Shown here: in pieces, positions 9,070-17,030 of the stretch
Numbering within the stretch: position 1 is the first letter of the stretch
Layout of the letters: every line of letters starts with the position of its first letter
Assembly: GCA_963579925.1 (NCBI GenBank)
Contig: CAUZJA010000002.1
Location: forward strand, 1 to 38,641
Reading direction: 5' to 3'
From: UBA1151 sp963579925
Lineage (GTDB): Bacteria > Chloroflexota > Dehalococcoidia > Lucifugimonadales > Lucifugimonadaceae
DNA length: 38,641 nucleotides
Position numbers and translations under genes: made by a program
Notes under the pieces: generated by a model
The model's database searches: none
What the model was told of the DNA's origin: nothing
Seen by the model: the letters and a program-made list of their open reading frames with translations, nothing else

Positions 9070-9333
9070 CTAGAGGATGCGAGCTTTACGTCCAATTCTT
9101 AATCCAATAAATGCCATCGAGCCGAATATCACGACCCAATCCCAGTGAATGGTCCGACCAATCCACTGATTCATGACAACCGCGAACGTGAGCATCACAG
9201 CCGCTACGACAACCGCCCACAAAATCGACAGCGTCCATTGTCGCTCAGGCTCGGTTTTTCCGAACAGGAAAGCCAGGTTCGCTATCGAGAAGGTCTTGAG
9301 TTCACTTGGTCTCACGTTTTTCTTCGCCGCCAT
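9070..9333 (-). CDS. Small two-helix membrane protein, first gene of the formate operon
   Basis: An 87-residue protein with no family I recognise. The N-terminus is basic and cytoplasmic-looking. Helix 1 spans about residues 34-54 (LSILWAVVVAAVMLTFAVVM) and helix 2 about 64-80. A positively charged tail (GRKARIL) suggests both ends face the cytoplasm. The ATG at 9333 is chosen because AGAGG lies five bases upstream; the GTG two codons earlier overlaps that site. It is 46 bases upstream of fhs, so it is probably co-expressed. Transport of formate or anchoring of a partner are only guesses. Confidence 0.7.
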   Translation of the reverse strand: MAAKKNVRPSELKTFSIANLAFLFGKTEPERQWTLSILWAVVVAAVMLTFAVVMNQWIGRTIHWDWVVIFGSMAFIGLRIGRKARIL

Positions 9334-9344
9334 GGTCACCTCTG

Positions 9345-9395
9345 CTAACTGTGCATCTGGAATTGTTCCCCATCAACACAGTTAGATGTCTAACT
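9345..9395 (-). promoter_or_regulatory. Competing stem-loops in the leader of the formate operon
   Basis: CTAACTGTG (9345-9353) is perfectly complementary to CACAGTTAG (9377-9385). The latter, read as part of AGTTAG, also pairs with CTAACT (9390-9395). Three segments therefore share two alternative pairings directly upstream of the ribosome site of the small membrane gene. This fits either an attenuator-like leader or a dyad operator. The rest of the 171-base divergent spacer (9334-9504) is AT-rich toward the hypothetical gene at 9505 and presumably holds both promoters. Confidence 0.4.
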
Positions 9396-9504
9396 CAGGC
9401 CGTCGGCCACATTACTAGATTGAGCGCTAAGTTGCCGTGAGGACAATGATTAGGTATTCTGACATTAGAAATGTAATTTTGTAATCAAGTAATTAAGATA
9501 TCAA

Positions 9505-10008
9505 TTGAGCGAAATAGAGAAATTCCTCTCAGATCGAATACCTGCCGATTGGTTCGAATCTCCCGCGGAGATCATTTCTGACCGTGATGAGATTCTTGTA
9601 ACCGGCAAACTTCCCGATACGAGTCCCAGCGACGACAGTGATGATGATGCGGTCAAACTTGCCCGTGCCCAGGCCGTCAACGAATTCCGTGAAGCAACAC
9701 GCGACGAGCGTATGGCGATTGCTGAGGAAGCCGAGACACTATTCGGCCGAAAGGTCTCGTGGGGAGCGGGTGTTGGCGATCAACGCGTGCTCTTCACCCA
9801 CCTCAGTGTCCCCGTGATGAGTCGACTCCGGCTTCCGGAACGAGAAGCGCTCGACACACTGGTAACCGCCGGGGTTGCCCGCAATCGGAGCGATGCGCTT
9901 GCCTGGTGCGTCAAATTTGTTCGCAAAGACCAGGCCGATTGGCTGAAAGAGCTTCAGTCAGCGTTCACGGAAGTTGAAAAAGTGCGGTCTTCTGGACCAA
10001 GCATCTAG
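9505..10008 (+). CDS. Conserved hypothetical protein, soluble
   Basis: A 167-residue acidic protein with no recognisable domain. The N-terminal 60 residues include a low-complexity acidic stretch (SPSDDSDDD). The C-terminal half is predicted helical and ends with charged helices (ARNRSDALAWCVKFVRKDQADWLKELQ) resembling a small helical regulatory or ribbon-helix-helix-like domain, without strong motifs. It starts at TTG (9505) with only a weak purine stretch upstream. It is divergent from the formate operon and convergent with the DUF3179 gene. The long open frame with consistent composition supports it as real. Confidence 0.65.
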   Translation: MSEIEKFLSDRIPADWFESPAEIISDRDEILVTGKLPDTSPSDDSDDDAVKLARAQAVNEFREATRDERMAIAEEAETLFGRKVSWGAGVGDQRVLFTHLSVPVMSRLRLPEREALDTLVTAGVARNRSDALAWCVKFVRKDQADWLKELQSAFTEVEKVRSSGPSI

Positions 10009-10192
10009 GTACTTCTCTCCCACCCTCGAAACTGGTGCGCAAGCGCTGGAGCCAACTGATCGGGACATCGGAAAAGCCAGAGGGATGGGCGAAACCACGG
10101 GGGCGGCCCGGCGGCCGCCTCCGTACTTGATTGCGTCAACAGCGAATCACCCGGGATGCGCCCACGGTGGATCACCCGCCCCACCAAATCAG

Positions 10193-10252
10193 TGCCTGGG
10201 ATAGGGAAAGTTTCCTGAGGCCACTCGAAGGGCACTTTCCCTATCCCAGGCA
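10193..10252. terminator. 19-bp perfect inverted repeat between convergent genes
   Basis: TGCCTGGGATAGGGAAAGT (10193-10211) is perfectly complementary to 10234-10252 with a 22-base loop. It lies 28 bases before the stop of the leftward DUF3179 gene and 185 bases after the rightward hypothetical gene. No T-run follows on either strand, so it is more likely a strong mRNA 3' stem or a mobile palindromic repeat than a textbook intrinsic terminator. The rest of 10009-10280 contains only GC-rich sequence with no gene I can support. Confidence 0.55.
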
Positions 10253-10280
10253 GGGCCAACCAATATCAACCACTTACCCG

Positions 10281-11576
10281 TTACCGCGTCTCCCACAACT
10301 CAATCCCCGGCACCGCAAACGCCAGAGAGAACCAGAACGCACGCCGCGCGGTAATCAGCTCAAGCGTCTCGTCCTCCAACTCCCCGGATGTAGCCCGGCC
10401 GAAGAAATCCCACGTGGAGCCGGTCTCGGTGTCTGTGATCACGCCATCGGTTTGCGAAAACGTCAGAACCCGCTCGTCTACCGTACGAAGAAACCCATTG
10501 CCGTTTGATCCATCGATTTGCGAGAACACGACGACAGGTTCACCAGCTATCTCGTCGTTTACCACGGTGTTCCCTATTCGTCTTAGCGGGTACGCCTTCT
10601 CAACATCACCCACGCGTATCGATATGGCTACTTCAGACGCTCGCAAACGCCGATCTAAGTCACCGATGCTGACCGGAAACGGGAATTTAAACTCGTTGAG
10701 CCTGTCCTCATAAGCGCCGCCCGCAAAGGGATCACGATCATAGCCTGGCGGCTGGGAAATCTCAGGCTGATTGCGGGCAAGGACCTGCGTATCTGGATGA
10801 AGCTCTTTCCATACAGACCATGTAATTATGGTTGCGAGCAGCGGGGTCAATCGGGTTCCGGTCCTGGTGCCTACTATTGCTTCAGCAGCCGTCTGGAACC
10901 AGTAACTCCCTGAATTGTAATCAAACATCACCAAATCGTTCTCATACAGCGCACTGGTGTTGCCAAACAGCAACGTTTCATCACCCACCCTACGGTCATA
11001 TACAACGCCCGAACCACAGAGCGGGCAGTAGCTGACCAACACTGGCACGCCATCAATGATGTCGTTCACCAGTTCATGGAAATTGAGCATATTGATGGGA
11101 TACGCAAATGCCTCACCGCCCGCCTCGTAACCGAGAACCAGGTCGCTGTCATTCAACCAGCCGCCGCCAGACACATCATCGTAGGCAGGCGTGTAGATCG
11201 GCTGGATAGCGTCCCTCAAACGGTCAACCAATTCTGCATTTGCGTCAGACAGCCGCACCGAACTCCCGTTGAACGTATCGAACACAACTTGATCCAATTC
11301 AACGCTTCGCTTGGTCGTATCCAGCGCCGGTGGCGGCCCGGTTGGCGGCGCTGGTTTCGTCGGCTGAACTTGCGTGAGGGTTGGCCCCGCTGTGGTCTGT
11401 AATTCGGCGGGGGGAGTCTCCGGAGCAACCGTCATAACCGGCGTCTGAATCACCGATACAGCAGTGGCAGGCGATATGAGCTCATCAGATCCACAAGCAA
11501 CAACGCCGATGAGCGCCATGCCGGCGACGGCGGAAAGAGACGTACGTCGGAAATTCAAATCCACATCCAGGTTCAA
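10281..11576 (-). CDS. DUF3179-domain lipoprotein
   Basis: A 431-residue exported protein. The N-terminus has a signal peptide with a lipobox (LIGVVAC, Cys about residue 28), so it is probably a membrane-anchored lipoprotein. A Thr/Pro-rich linker (about 40-90) follows. The DUF3179 core contains the family hallmarks YPINMLNFHELVND and VSYCPLCGSGVVYDR, then LYENDLVMFDYNSGSYWFQ and, further on, the GYDRDPF and YPLRRI segments. The paired Cys in CPLC could bind metal or form a disulfide. The biochemical role of DUF3179 is not established. It is convergent with the hypothetical gene on its right-hand coordinates and followed by a strong inverted repeat. Confidence 0.85.
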   Translation of the reverse strand: MNLDVDLNFRRTSLSAVAGMALIGVVACGSDELISPATAVSVIQTPVMTVAPETPPAELQTTAGPTLTQVQPTKPAPPTGPPPALDTTKRSVELDQVVFDTFNGSSVRLSDANAELVDRLRDAIQPIYTPAYDDVSGGGWLNDSDLVLGYEAGGEAFAYPINMLNFHELVNDIIDGVPVLVSYCPLCGSGVVYDRRVGDETLLFGNTSALYENDLVMFDYNSGSYWFQTAAEAIVGTRTGTRLTPLLATIITWSVWKELHPDTQVLARNQPEISQPPGYDRDPFAGGAYEDRLNEFKFPFPVSIGDLDRRLRASEVAISIRVGDVEKAYPLRRIGNTVVNDEIAGEPVVVFSQIDGSNGNGFLRTVDERVLTFSQTDGVITDTETGSTWDFFGRATSGELEDETLELITARRAFWFSLAFAVPGIELWETR

Positions 11577-11674
11577 TTAAATATGCGATCAACGTGCACT
11601 GCGTCCGGCGCACAGTGCTTTCATTGTTTGACGTTGGCGAGCAGAATGAGGTTCAAACGTTTGGCGGAACTATG

Positions 11675-11953
11675 CGTAACGGTGCCCCTTGTGGGTACCA
11701 GGCTGTTAGATTTGCGGCGATTGCGGAACCGGGCAACCACAAGGGTTACGGCTACGGCGAATGACAACGTAACGGTGCCCCTTGTGGGTACCAGGCTGTT
11801 AGATTTGCGGCGATTGCGGAGCCGGGCAACCACAAGGGTTGCGGCTACGGCGAATGACAATGTAGCGGTGCCCCTTGTGGGTACCAGCCTGTTGGGTTTC
11901 CGGCGATTTCGCACCCGGGCAACCACAAGGGTTCCGGCTACGGCGAATGGAGC
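11675..11953. repeat. Three tandem 93-bp repeats (palindromic units)
   Basis: Units start at 11675, 11768 and 11861. Units 1 and 2 differ at only two positions, while unit 3 is clearly diverged. Each unit contains CCCTTGTGG (11686-11694 in unit 1) complementary to CCACAAGGG (11737-11745), so each can fold as a hairpin. Because 93 is divisible by three, long spurious frames cross the array on both strands. A related copy in opposite orientation is at 29693-29855. The flanks of the 500-base gap (11577-11674 and 11954-12018) show no gene. Confidence 0.85.
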
Positions 11954-12018
11954 CCGCCCGAAACCTACGGACCGCGCCGACGTGTGCCGGCATTTCGCCC
12001 AAGAACAAACTCGCCCCT

Positions 12019-12049
12019 AAAAGAAAAGTGGCCCCGTTTCCGGAGCCAC
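12019..12049 (-). terminator. Intrinsic terminator of hppA
   Basis: On the minus strand, 29 bases after the hppA stop, a 9-bp stem GTGGCTCCG / CGGGGCCAC (one G-U pair) with a GAAA tetraloop (12028-12049) is followed by TTTTCTTTT (12019-12027). This is a textbook Rho-independent terminator. Confidence 0.9.
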
Positions 12050-12077
12050 CTTTGCGTATCTGTCTTGTCGTCGCGCT

Positions 12078-14210
12078 CTAAATAAAGAGCGGACCAAAAA
12101 TCAATGACACCACAGCCATCAGCTTGAGCAGAATGTTCAACGCTGGACCAGATGTGTCCTTGAACGGATCGCCAACGGTGTCGCCGGTCACTGCAGCTGC
12201 GTGGGCATCAGAACCCTTGCCGCCGTAGTTGCCCAGTTCCACGTACTTCTTGGCGTTGTCCCACGCTCCACCTGCGTTGGCCATGAAGACCGCCAGGAAG
12301 AAGCCAGTGATGATTGAGCCAAGGAGCAGTCCGCCAAGTACTTCAGGGCCAAGAACGGCGCCCACGAGTACTGGCGAGATAACAGCGATCAGACCCGGCA
12401 GGATCATCGCCTTAAGCGATCCCTGCGTGGAAATGTCCACTGCGCGGGCTGCATCAGGCTTCACGCCCGGCAGACCCTCTCGAAGTCCAGGAATCTCCCG
12501 GAACTGCCTGCGAACTTCTTCGATCATGTCGTTGGCGGCGTCGCCAACTGCCTTCATCGTCAGGCCTGCGAACAGGAACGGCAGAACTCCACCTATGATC
12601 AAACCAATTACCAGATCAGGGTCGTTGAGTCTGAATACGTCGACTCCGGCAACTTCACCGTAAGCGACCATCAGTGCAAGGGCCGTCAGTACGGCTGAAC
12701 CAATCGCAAAACCTTTGCCTGTGGCGGCGGTGGTGTTGCCCAGGGCATCAAGAGCATCCGTACGCTCTCGTACCTGTGGATCAAGGTGCGCCTGTTCAGC
12801 AATTCCACCAGCGTTATCAGCCACTGGACCGTACGCATCCGTAGCCAGCGTAATGCCCAACGTTGAGAGCATTCCAACTGCGGCGAGGGCAATTCCGTAG
12901 ACGCCTGCCAGCTCGTTGGAGATGTAGATCGCGGCTGCAACAGATGCGGCCGGAACCACGGTGCTAAACATGCCTATGGCCACACCAGCGATGATGACTG
13001 AGCCAGCTCCGGTGGGCGATTGTGAGGCTATCCACTGGACGGGCTTGTTTTCATACGAAGTGAAGTACTCGGTTGCCGTTCCAATCACCTGCCCTGCGAC
13101 CAGTCCTGTGAGAACCACCCAGAACAGTTTGAAATCAAGGTCAAGCACCGCAATGGCCACGGCCGTACCAATTAGCGCGAGAGCTCCTGCGCCAAAGATG
13201 CCAGTTCGGATGGTCCACAGTAGCCTGGACATGCCAGCGCCATCCGGGGCCCTCACCAGGAAGTTACCCAGGATTGATGCCAGGATTCCAATAGCGCCGA
13301 TCAGCATCGGCAATACGAATAGCTCAGAGTCAAAGTCGGCAATCCAGGATCCGGTTGAGAACGCAGCATCTTTCGCCGCGCTCACGACGTTGCCATCGCT
13401 ATCACTCAGTGCCAGCGTTCCAGTCAAGGCTACGGTGGCAAGTGCGAGGGCCGAGATCATCGATCCCACGTACGACTCGAACAAGTCGGCGCCCATTCCT
13501 GCAACGTCGCCAACGTTGTCGCCAACGTTGTCCGCAATAGTTGCCGGGTTACGAGGATCATCCTCTGGGATACCCACTTCGACTTTGCCGACAAGGTCCG
13601 CCCCAACGTCAGCAGCCTTGGTGAAAATACCTCCACCAACTCTGGCGAACAGAGCGATTGACGACGCGCCGAACCCAAATCCAGCGACGATGGTCGGATC
13701 CTTGAATATGATCCAAAGAGCAGTGATCCCAAGGATGCCGATTCCCACAACAGTGAGGCCCATCACGGAGCCAGCACTGAAGGCAACTCGCAGTCCGGCA
13801 TTCAAGCTGATCCCGGATGCTGTAGCTGTTCTAGTGTTGGCTCGAACGGCGATGCTCATGCCAATAAATCCGGCAAGGGCAGATCCGATAGCACCCAGCA
13901 GATATGAAAGCGCTGTCCATGGACCCTCTGTATCAATTCCGAAACCACCGAACCGATCGTTGTTCAGGCTTTCCTTGTCCAGAACGTTGTAGTCGATAAA
14001 CAACGCAAGGATGATGAAGATTGCGACCACGAAGATCGAGAGAATCATGTACTCCCGCTTCAGGAAGGCCATCGCGCCAATCCTGATCAAATCGCCAATC
14101 TCACGGACCTCTTCGTTGCCTTGATCCTGGCGTGTTACGTACCAGGCGAGCACAACTGCGGTCAGTAGCGCCAGTCCACCACCCGCAAGGGCGATGATAA
14201 GTGACTCCAT
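12078..14210 (-). CDS. hppA: Membrane-bound ion-translocating pyrophosphatase, K+-dependent type
   Basis: Integral membrane enzyme that hydrolyses pyrophosphate and pumps H+ and/or Na+ across the cytoplasmic membrane. From the ATG at 14210 the protein has 710 residues, normal for the family, with about 16 hydrophobic helices. Signature segments are DVGADLVGKVE, the Asp-rich DDPRNPATIADNVGDNVGD, and a late DTVGDPFKDTSGP. The segment GNTTAATGKG has Ala where K+-independent enzymes carry Lys, which points to the K+-dependent class. Whether H+ or Na+ is pumped cannot be decided by eye. A frame-compatible ATG at 14258 would add 16 residues but spans a terminator-like hairpin. The chosen start has AAGGGGAA eight bases upstream. 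Confidence 0.95.
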   Translation of the reverse strand: MESLIIALAGGGLALLTAVVLAWYVTRQDQGNEEVREIGDLIRIGAMAFLKREYMILSIFVVAIFIILALFIDYNVLDKESLNNDRFGGFGIDTEGPWTALSYLLGAIGSALAGFIGMSIAVRANTRTATASGISLNAGLRVAFSAGSVMGLTVVGIGILGITALWIIFKDPTIVAGFGFGASSIALFARVGGGIFTKAADVGADLVGKVEVGIPEDDPRNPATIADNVGDNVGDVAGMGADLFESYVGSMISALALATVALTGTLALSDSDGNVVSAAKDAAFSTGSWIADFDSELFVLPMLIGAIGILASILGNFLVRAPDGAGMSRLLWTIRTGIFGAGALALIGTAVAIAVLDLDFKLFWVVLTGLVAGQVIGTATEYFTSYENKPVQWIASQSPTGAGSVIIAGVAIGMFSTVVPAASVAAAIYISNELAGVYGIALAAVGMLSTLGITLATDAYGPVADNAGGIAEQAHLDPQVRERTDALDALGNTTAATGKGFAIGSAVLTALALMVAYGEVAGVDVFRLNDPDLVIGLIIGGVLPFLFAGLTMKAVGDAANDMIEEVRRQFREIPGLREGLPGVKPDAARAVDISTQGSLKAMILPGLIAVISPVLVGAVLGPEVLGGLLLGSIITGFFLAVFMANAGGAWDNAKKYVELGNYGGKGSDAHAAAVTGDTVGDPFKDTSGPALNILLKLMAVVSLIFGPLFI

Positions 14211-14228
14211 TAGTAAATTCCCCTTCGC

Positions 14229-14253
14229 AAAAAAAACCTCCCCGCAGGGAAGG
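14229..14253 (-). promoter_or_regulatory. Terminator-like hairpin in the hppA leader (possible attenuator)
   Basis: Minus-strand CCTTCCC pairs with GGGGAGG around TGC (14237-14253) and is followed by eight T (14229-14236). It ends only 18 bases before the hppA ATG, with the ribosome site in between, so hppA transcripts started upstream must pass it. A 12-bp palindrome GTTCATATGAAC (14253-14264) directly precedes it. This is the usual layout of a transcription attenuator; no known riboswitch was recognised. Confidence 0.6.
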
Positions 14254-14447
14254 TTCATATGAACAGGACACGCTCAGGCGGCGCACGCAAAGTCCTGTTG
14301 AAAAACGCTATCAGCGCCCCCTGTGCGGAGTCAATCAGAAACAAGCGCGGAAATTACGAATATCGACGCATGTGGGATTTGCTGGCCCTCTCTAGAACTC
14401 GTGCTGTTCAAGATCACTTCAACAAACCCACCTCAATGCCACCATCG

Positions 14448-14588
14448 ATTGTCATCCTGGGCGGCTCTGCGACCGGGATCTCAGCGTGGAGAAGCACCAC
14501 GGGATTCAAACAATGTTGCACATTGATCAGCTATGCCCGGCGCGCATGGCTAAGATCCCGTGGTCCGAAGCGGCCACAGGATGACAAT
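14448..14588. repeat. 141-bp palindromic element with 12-bp terminal inverted repeats
   Basis: ATTGTCATCCTG (14448-14459) is perfectly complementary to CAGGATGACAAT (14577-14588). Inside, ACCACGGGAT (14496-14505) pairs with ATCCCGTGGT (14555-14564), and GGGATCT (14475-14481) could instead pair with AGATCCC (14553-14559). The element occupies most of the 450-base gap between thiE and hppA, where no gene is visible. It looks like a MITE or a dispersed palindromic repeat; a structured RNA is the alternative. Confidence 0.6.
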
Positions 14589-14669
14589 GCGACGGATGGA
14601 TACGGACGCGAAATCGACCGGGGGAAGACCTGAATATAATCGGCAGAACTAATCCAGCGCGTCAGCCAC

Positions 14670-15677
14670 CTAGGTTCCCTCGTCGATGATGTCTGCCAGC
14701 TGAGCGGCCGCGGCTTTTGGATCGTCTGCTTTCGTTACGGCGCTAACTACACAGATGGAGTCTGCGCCGGCCTCAAGTACCGGGGATATATTCCCCAGGT
14801 TGATGCCGCCAATGGCAACAATCGGCACGCCGACCACATCCGACGCACGCTTCAGCGTCTCAAGTCCGGCCGGTCGAGTATTTGTCTTCGTTGCTGTCTC
14901 ATAAATAGCGCCCACTGCAACGTAGTCGGCAGAATCAGATTCCGATGCGATCGCTTCTTCAAAGGTGGCATTCGATTGGCCGATGAGTTGGGCACTCGAG
15001 AGGATTGAACGAGCATCTGAGATGGACATATCTTTCTGTCCAACGTGCAGTCCGATGGCGTTGCTCAGTTGTGCCACGTCGGCATCATCGTTGGCGATGA
15101 AAATGCGATTCTTCTCCGCACACATCTCCGCGATCTTCCGGGCATCGGATATCAGCGCTGCCTTGTCTGACTGCTTGTCGCGCAACTGCACGGCTGCCGC
15201 ACCGCCATCGATTGCTGCCTGCGCCACTTCAATCGTTGAGCGACCGTTCGTATGCTCAGGATCAACGATGACGTACAGACCACCACGCAGGTTCTCAGCG
15301 TGACGCCGTCGAACATCTTCGCCAAGCCGTAGATCAATACGCTCCAGCACTTTCATCGCGCCGTCAATCCAGGGATCACGCAGACCCTCACCACCTTCAG
15401 GCGTCAGGCTCTTCACCAGCGCGATAGTGGATGAAACAACCGACGCTGATATCAATCCAGTCGGTTGTGGGTTCTTTCCACGCTCAACAGCATCCAGAAA
15501 CGCCTGTCGGTCACGCTCTTCCTTTGCTCCGGTTACAGGCATTGACTCACGCAGAGTTTTTAGGTCTGTCGTGAGGCCAATTGGCTGCGTGACGACGTTC
15601 TCAAGAAAACGGAGATTCTGGTGAATCGACTCAATCTGAGCGGCGATGTAAGCCTGCCGCTGTGCGCTGTCTGTCAT
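14670..15677 (-). CDS. thiE: Thiamine phosphate synthase with N-terminal extension
   Basis: Joins HMP-pyrophosphate and the thiazole phosphate to make thiamine phosphate. The C-terminal 205 residues are a complete ThiE TIM barrel: GLYVIVDPEH, the HMP-binding AAVQLRDKQSDK, FIANDDADVA, GLHVGQKDMS, the SADYVAVGAIYETATK phosphate region, and VPIVAIGGIN. Ahead of it is a roughly 130-residue, mostly helical domain (SAQRQAYIAAQIESIHQNLRF and onward) that ordinary ThiE (about 210 residues) lacks. ATG 15677 is preferred over the TTG four codons upstream because AAAGG lies four bases before it. No TPP riboswitch pattern is visible in the short leader. No other thi genes are in the window. Confidence 0.92.
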   Translation of the reverse strand: MTDSAQRQAYIAAQIESIHQNLRFLENVVTQPIGLTTDLKTLRESMPVTGAKEERDRQAFLDAVERGKNPQPTGLISASVVSSTIALVKSLTPEGGEGLRDPWIDGAMKVLERIDLRLGEDVRRRHAENLRGGLYVIVDPEHTNGRSTIEVAQAAIDGGAAAVQLRDKQSDKAALISDARKIAEMCAEKNRIFIANDDADVAQLSNAIGLHVGQKDMSISDARSILSSAQLIGQSNATFEEAIASESDSADYVAVGAIYETATKTNTRPAGLETLKRASDVVGVPIVAIGGINLGNISPVLEAGADSICVVSAVTKADDPKAAAAQLADIIDEGT

Positions 15678-15854
15678 GACGCCTTTCAATCGGTAAATCG
15701 GAATATCTGGGGAGTGAAAATCAGGCGATCTAGTCTGCGTATTTGACCAATGAATCTCAACGTTAAATCACCCGCGGAAAGCGGCGGAATTGTACCATGT
15801 GGCCCCGCTTACCCCGGCTCAGTTCACCCGCTCAATTCAACTGGAGAATTCCCC

Positions 15855-16793
15855 ATGGCCTCAAACCCCCCAACCCAGGATCAAGTACTCGGCTACATGG
15901 AGTCGCTTTCCAACTGGGGCCGCTGGGGCGAAGAAGATGAGTTGGGAACTCTGAATCACCTCTCTGCTGAGAAGACCAAAGCCGCGACAGCGTTGGTTCA
16001 GGAAGGTGAGACCGTCACCTGCGCACGCCCCATCGACTATCGCGGTGGCGAGCACTCACCCCGCCCACCACAGCACTTCATGGTTGCGACGGGCGAAGGA
16101 TACAGACCCGGAGACGGCGGGCCAGATCGCCAGGTTGCGATGGACTACTTTGGCCTGATCTTCCACGGCCACTCCGTAACCCACCTGGACTCCCTTGCCC
16201 ACTTCTTCTGGGATGGCAGCATGTACAACGGCCACCCCTCAACGTTGGTCACAGCATCACAAGGTGCGCTCAAGGAATCTATAGACGTTGCGCATAAAGG
16301 GATAGTGAGCCGGGGAGTATTGGTCGATGTGCCGTATCTGAGGGGCGTCGATCACATTGAGCCGGGTGACGGCGTTACGTTGGATGACATTGCGATGGCT
16401 GAGGAGCGCTGCGGTTTCACCATTGAGCCGGGTGACGTGCTGCTAATGCGGACCGGACAGTACAAGACAATTCTCGAATCAGGGCCACTCCCACCAACCA
16501 GCTCATCCGGCCCGCTGCCGGAAATCCTCCCCCTACTCCACGAGCGAGGGGTCGCCGTTTCAGGCTCCGACACCGGCAACGACGTTGTGCCAACCGGCTA
16601 CGAGCGATTTACCAACCCCTTCCATCAGGTGGGCATCGTCGCAATGGGCCTGTGGATTCTCGACAACGCTAACCTTGAAGGCCTCTCAGTCGCATGCCAG
16701 GAACGTAATCGCTGGGAGTTCCTCATCAACATACTGCCACTGCGCATTCCAAACGGCACAGGATCACCGTGCAACCCTGTTGTGGTGTTTTAG
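15855..16793 (+). CDS. Cyclase-family (kynurenine formamidase-like) metal-dependent hydrolase
   Basis: A 312-residue member of the cyclase / kynurenine formamidase superfamily. The metal-binding signature HGHSVTHLDSLAH is visible near residue 104; known members use these His and Asp residues to bind zinc or manganese and hydrolyse amide or lactone bonds. Other family marks are the N-terminal NWGRWGEEDELGTLNHL and EPGDVLLMRTG. The ATG at 15855 is chosen because CTGGAG lies eight bases upstream; an upstream in-frame ATG (15750) would add a low-quality extension across the leader. The substrate is unknown. It stands alone, divergent from thiE. Confidence 0.88.
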   Translation: MASNPPTQDQVLGYMESLSNWGRWGEEDELGTLNHLSAEKTKAATALVQEGETVTCARPIDYRGGEHSPRPPQHFMVATGEGYRPGDGGPDRQVAMDYFGLIFHGHSVTHLDSLAHFFWDGSMYNGHPSTLVTASQGALKESIDVAHKGIVSRGVLVDVPYLRGVDHIEPGDGVTLDDIAMAEERCGFTIEPGDVLLMRTGQYKTILESGPLPPTSSSGPLPEILPLLHERGVAVSGSDTGNDVVPTGYERFTNPFHQVGIVAMGLWILDNANLEGLSVACQERNRWEFLINILPLRIPNGTGSPCNPVVVF

Positions 16794-16897
16794 GCGGCGT
16801 ACGTTGTGATTCCACTCAGCTTCACAGCGCATGTCAACGCCATGCCACCAACGGCAATGACCAACGAAATGTCAGCCTGAACGTAGCCAGCAGGCGG

Positions 16898-17030
16898 AGT
16901 CGAAGGATCTGAAATATCCGTTCACCACGGTGGCTCCACAGAACGCACGCGCGCCGAAGCGACGCGGTGAATGCGCGCCGTGCACTTCAATGAAACACGC
17001 CTGATTTTGCACATTTAAGATCCTTCGACT
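16898..17030. repeat. 133-bp element bounded by 13-bp inverted repeats
   Basis: AGTCGAAGGATCT (16898-16910) and its exact complement AGATCCTTCGACT (17018-17030) bracket a segment that itself holds two GCGCGCCG blocks. This MITE-like or REP-like palindrome sits in the 480-base gap between the cyclase-family gene and the interrupted kinase. Nothing else resembling a gene is visible in 16794-17275. Confidence 0.55.

Noticed and set aside
9548..9566. tRNA T-arm-like GGTTCGAATCTC
   Set aside because: It is inside the coding frame of the hypothetical protein, and no cloverleaf can be formed around it.
11675..11953. CRISPR array
   Set aside because: Repeats are 93 bp, directly abutting with no variable spacers, and no cas genes are near.
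11583..12020. 145-codon frame with 31-residue repeats
   Set aside because: Created by the 93-bp DNA repeat, whose length is a multiple of three; frames are open on both strands and the units are palindromic, so not a repeat protein.
12961..13992. 343-codon open frame on the plus strand across hppA
   Set aside because: It is antisense to a fully conserved pyrophosphatase and has Ser/Pro/Ala-rich composition produced by the complementary codons of membrane residues.
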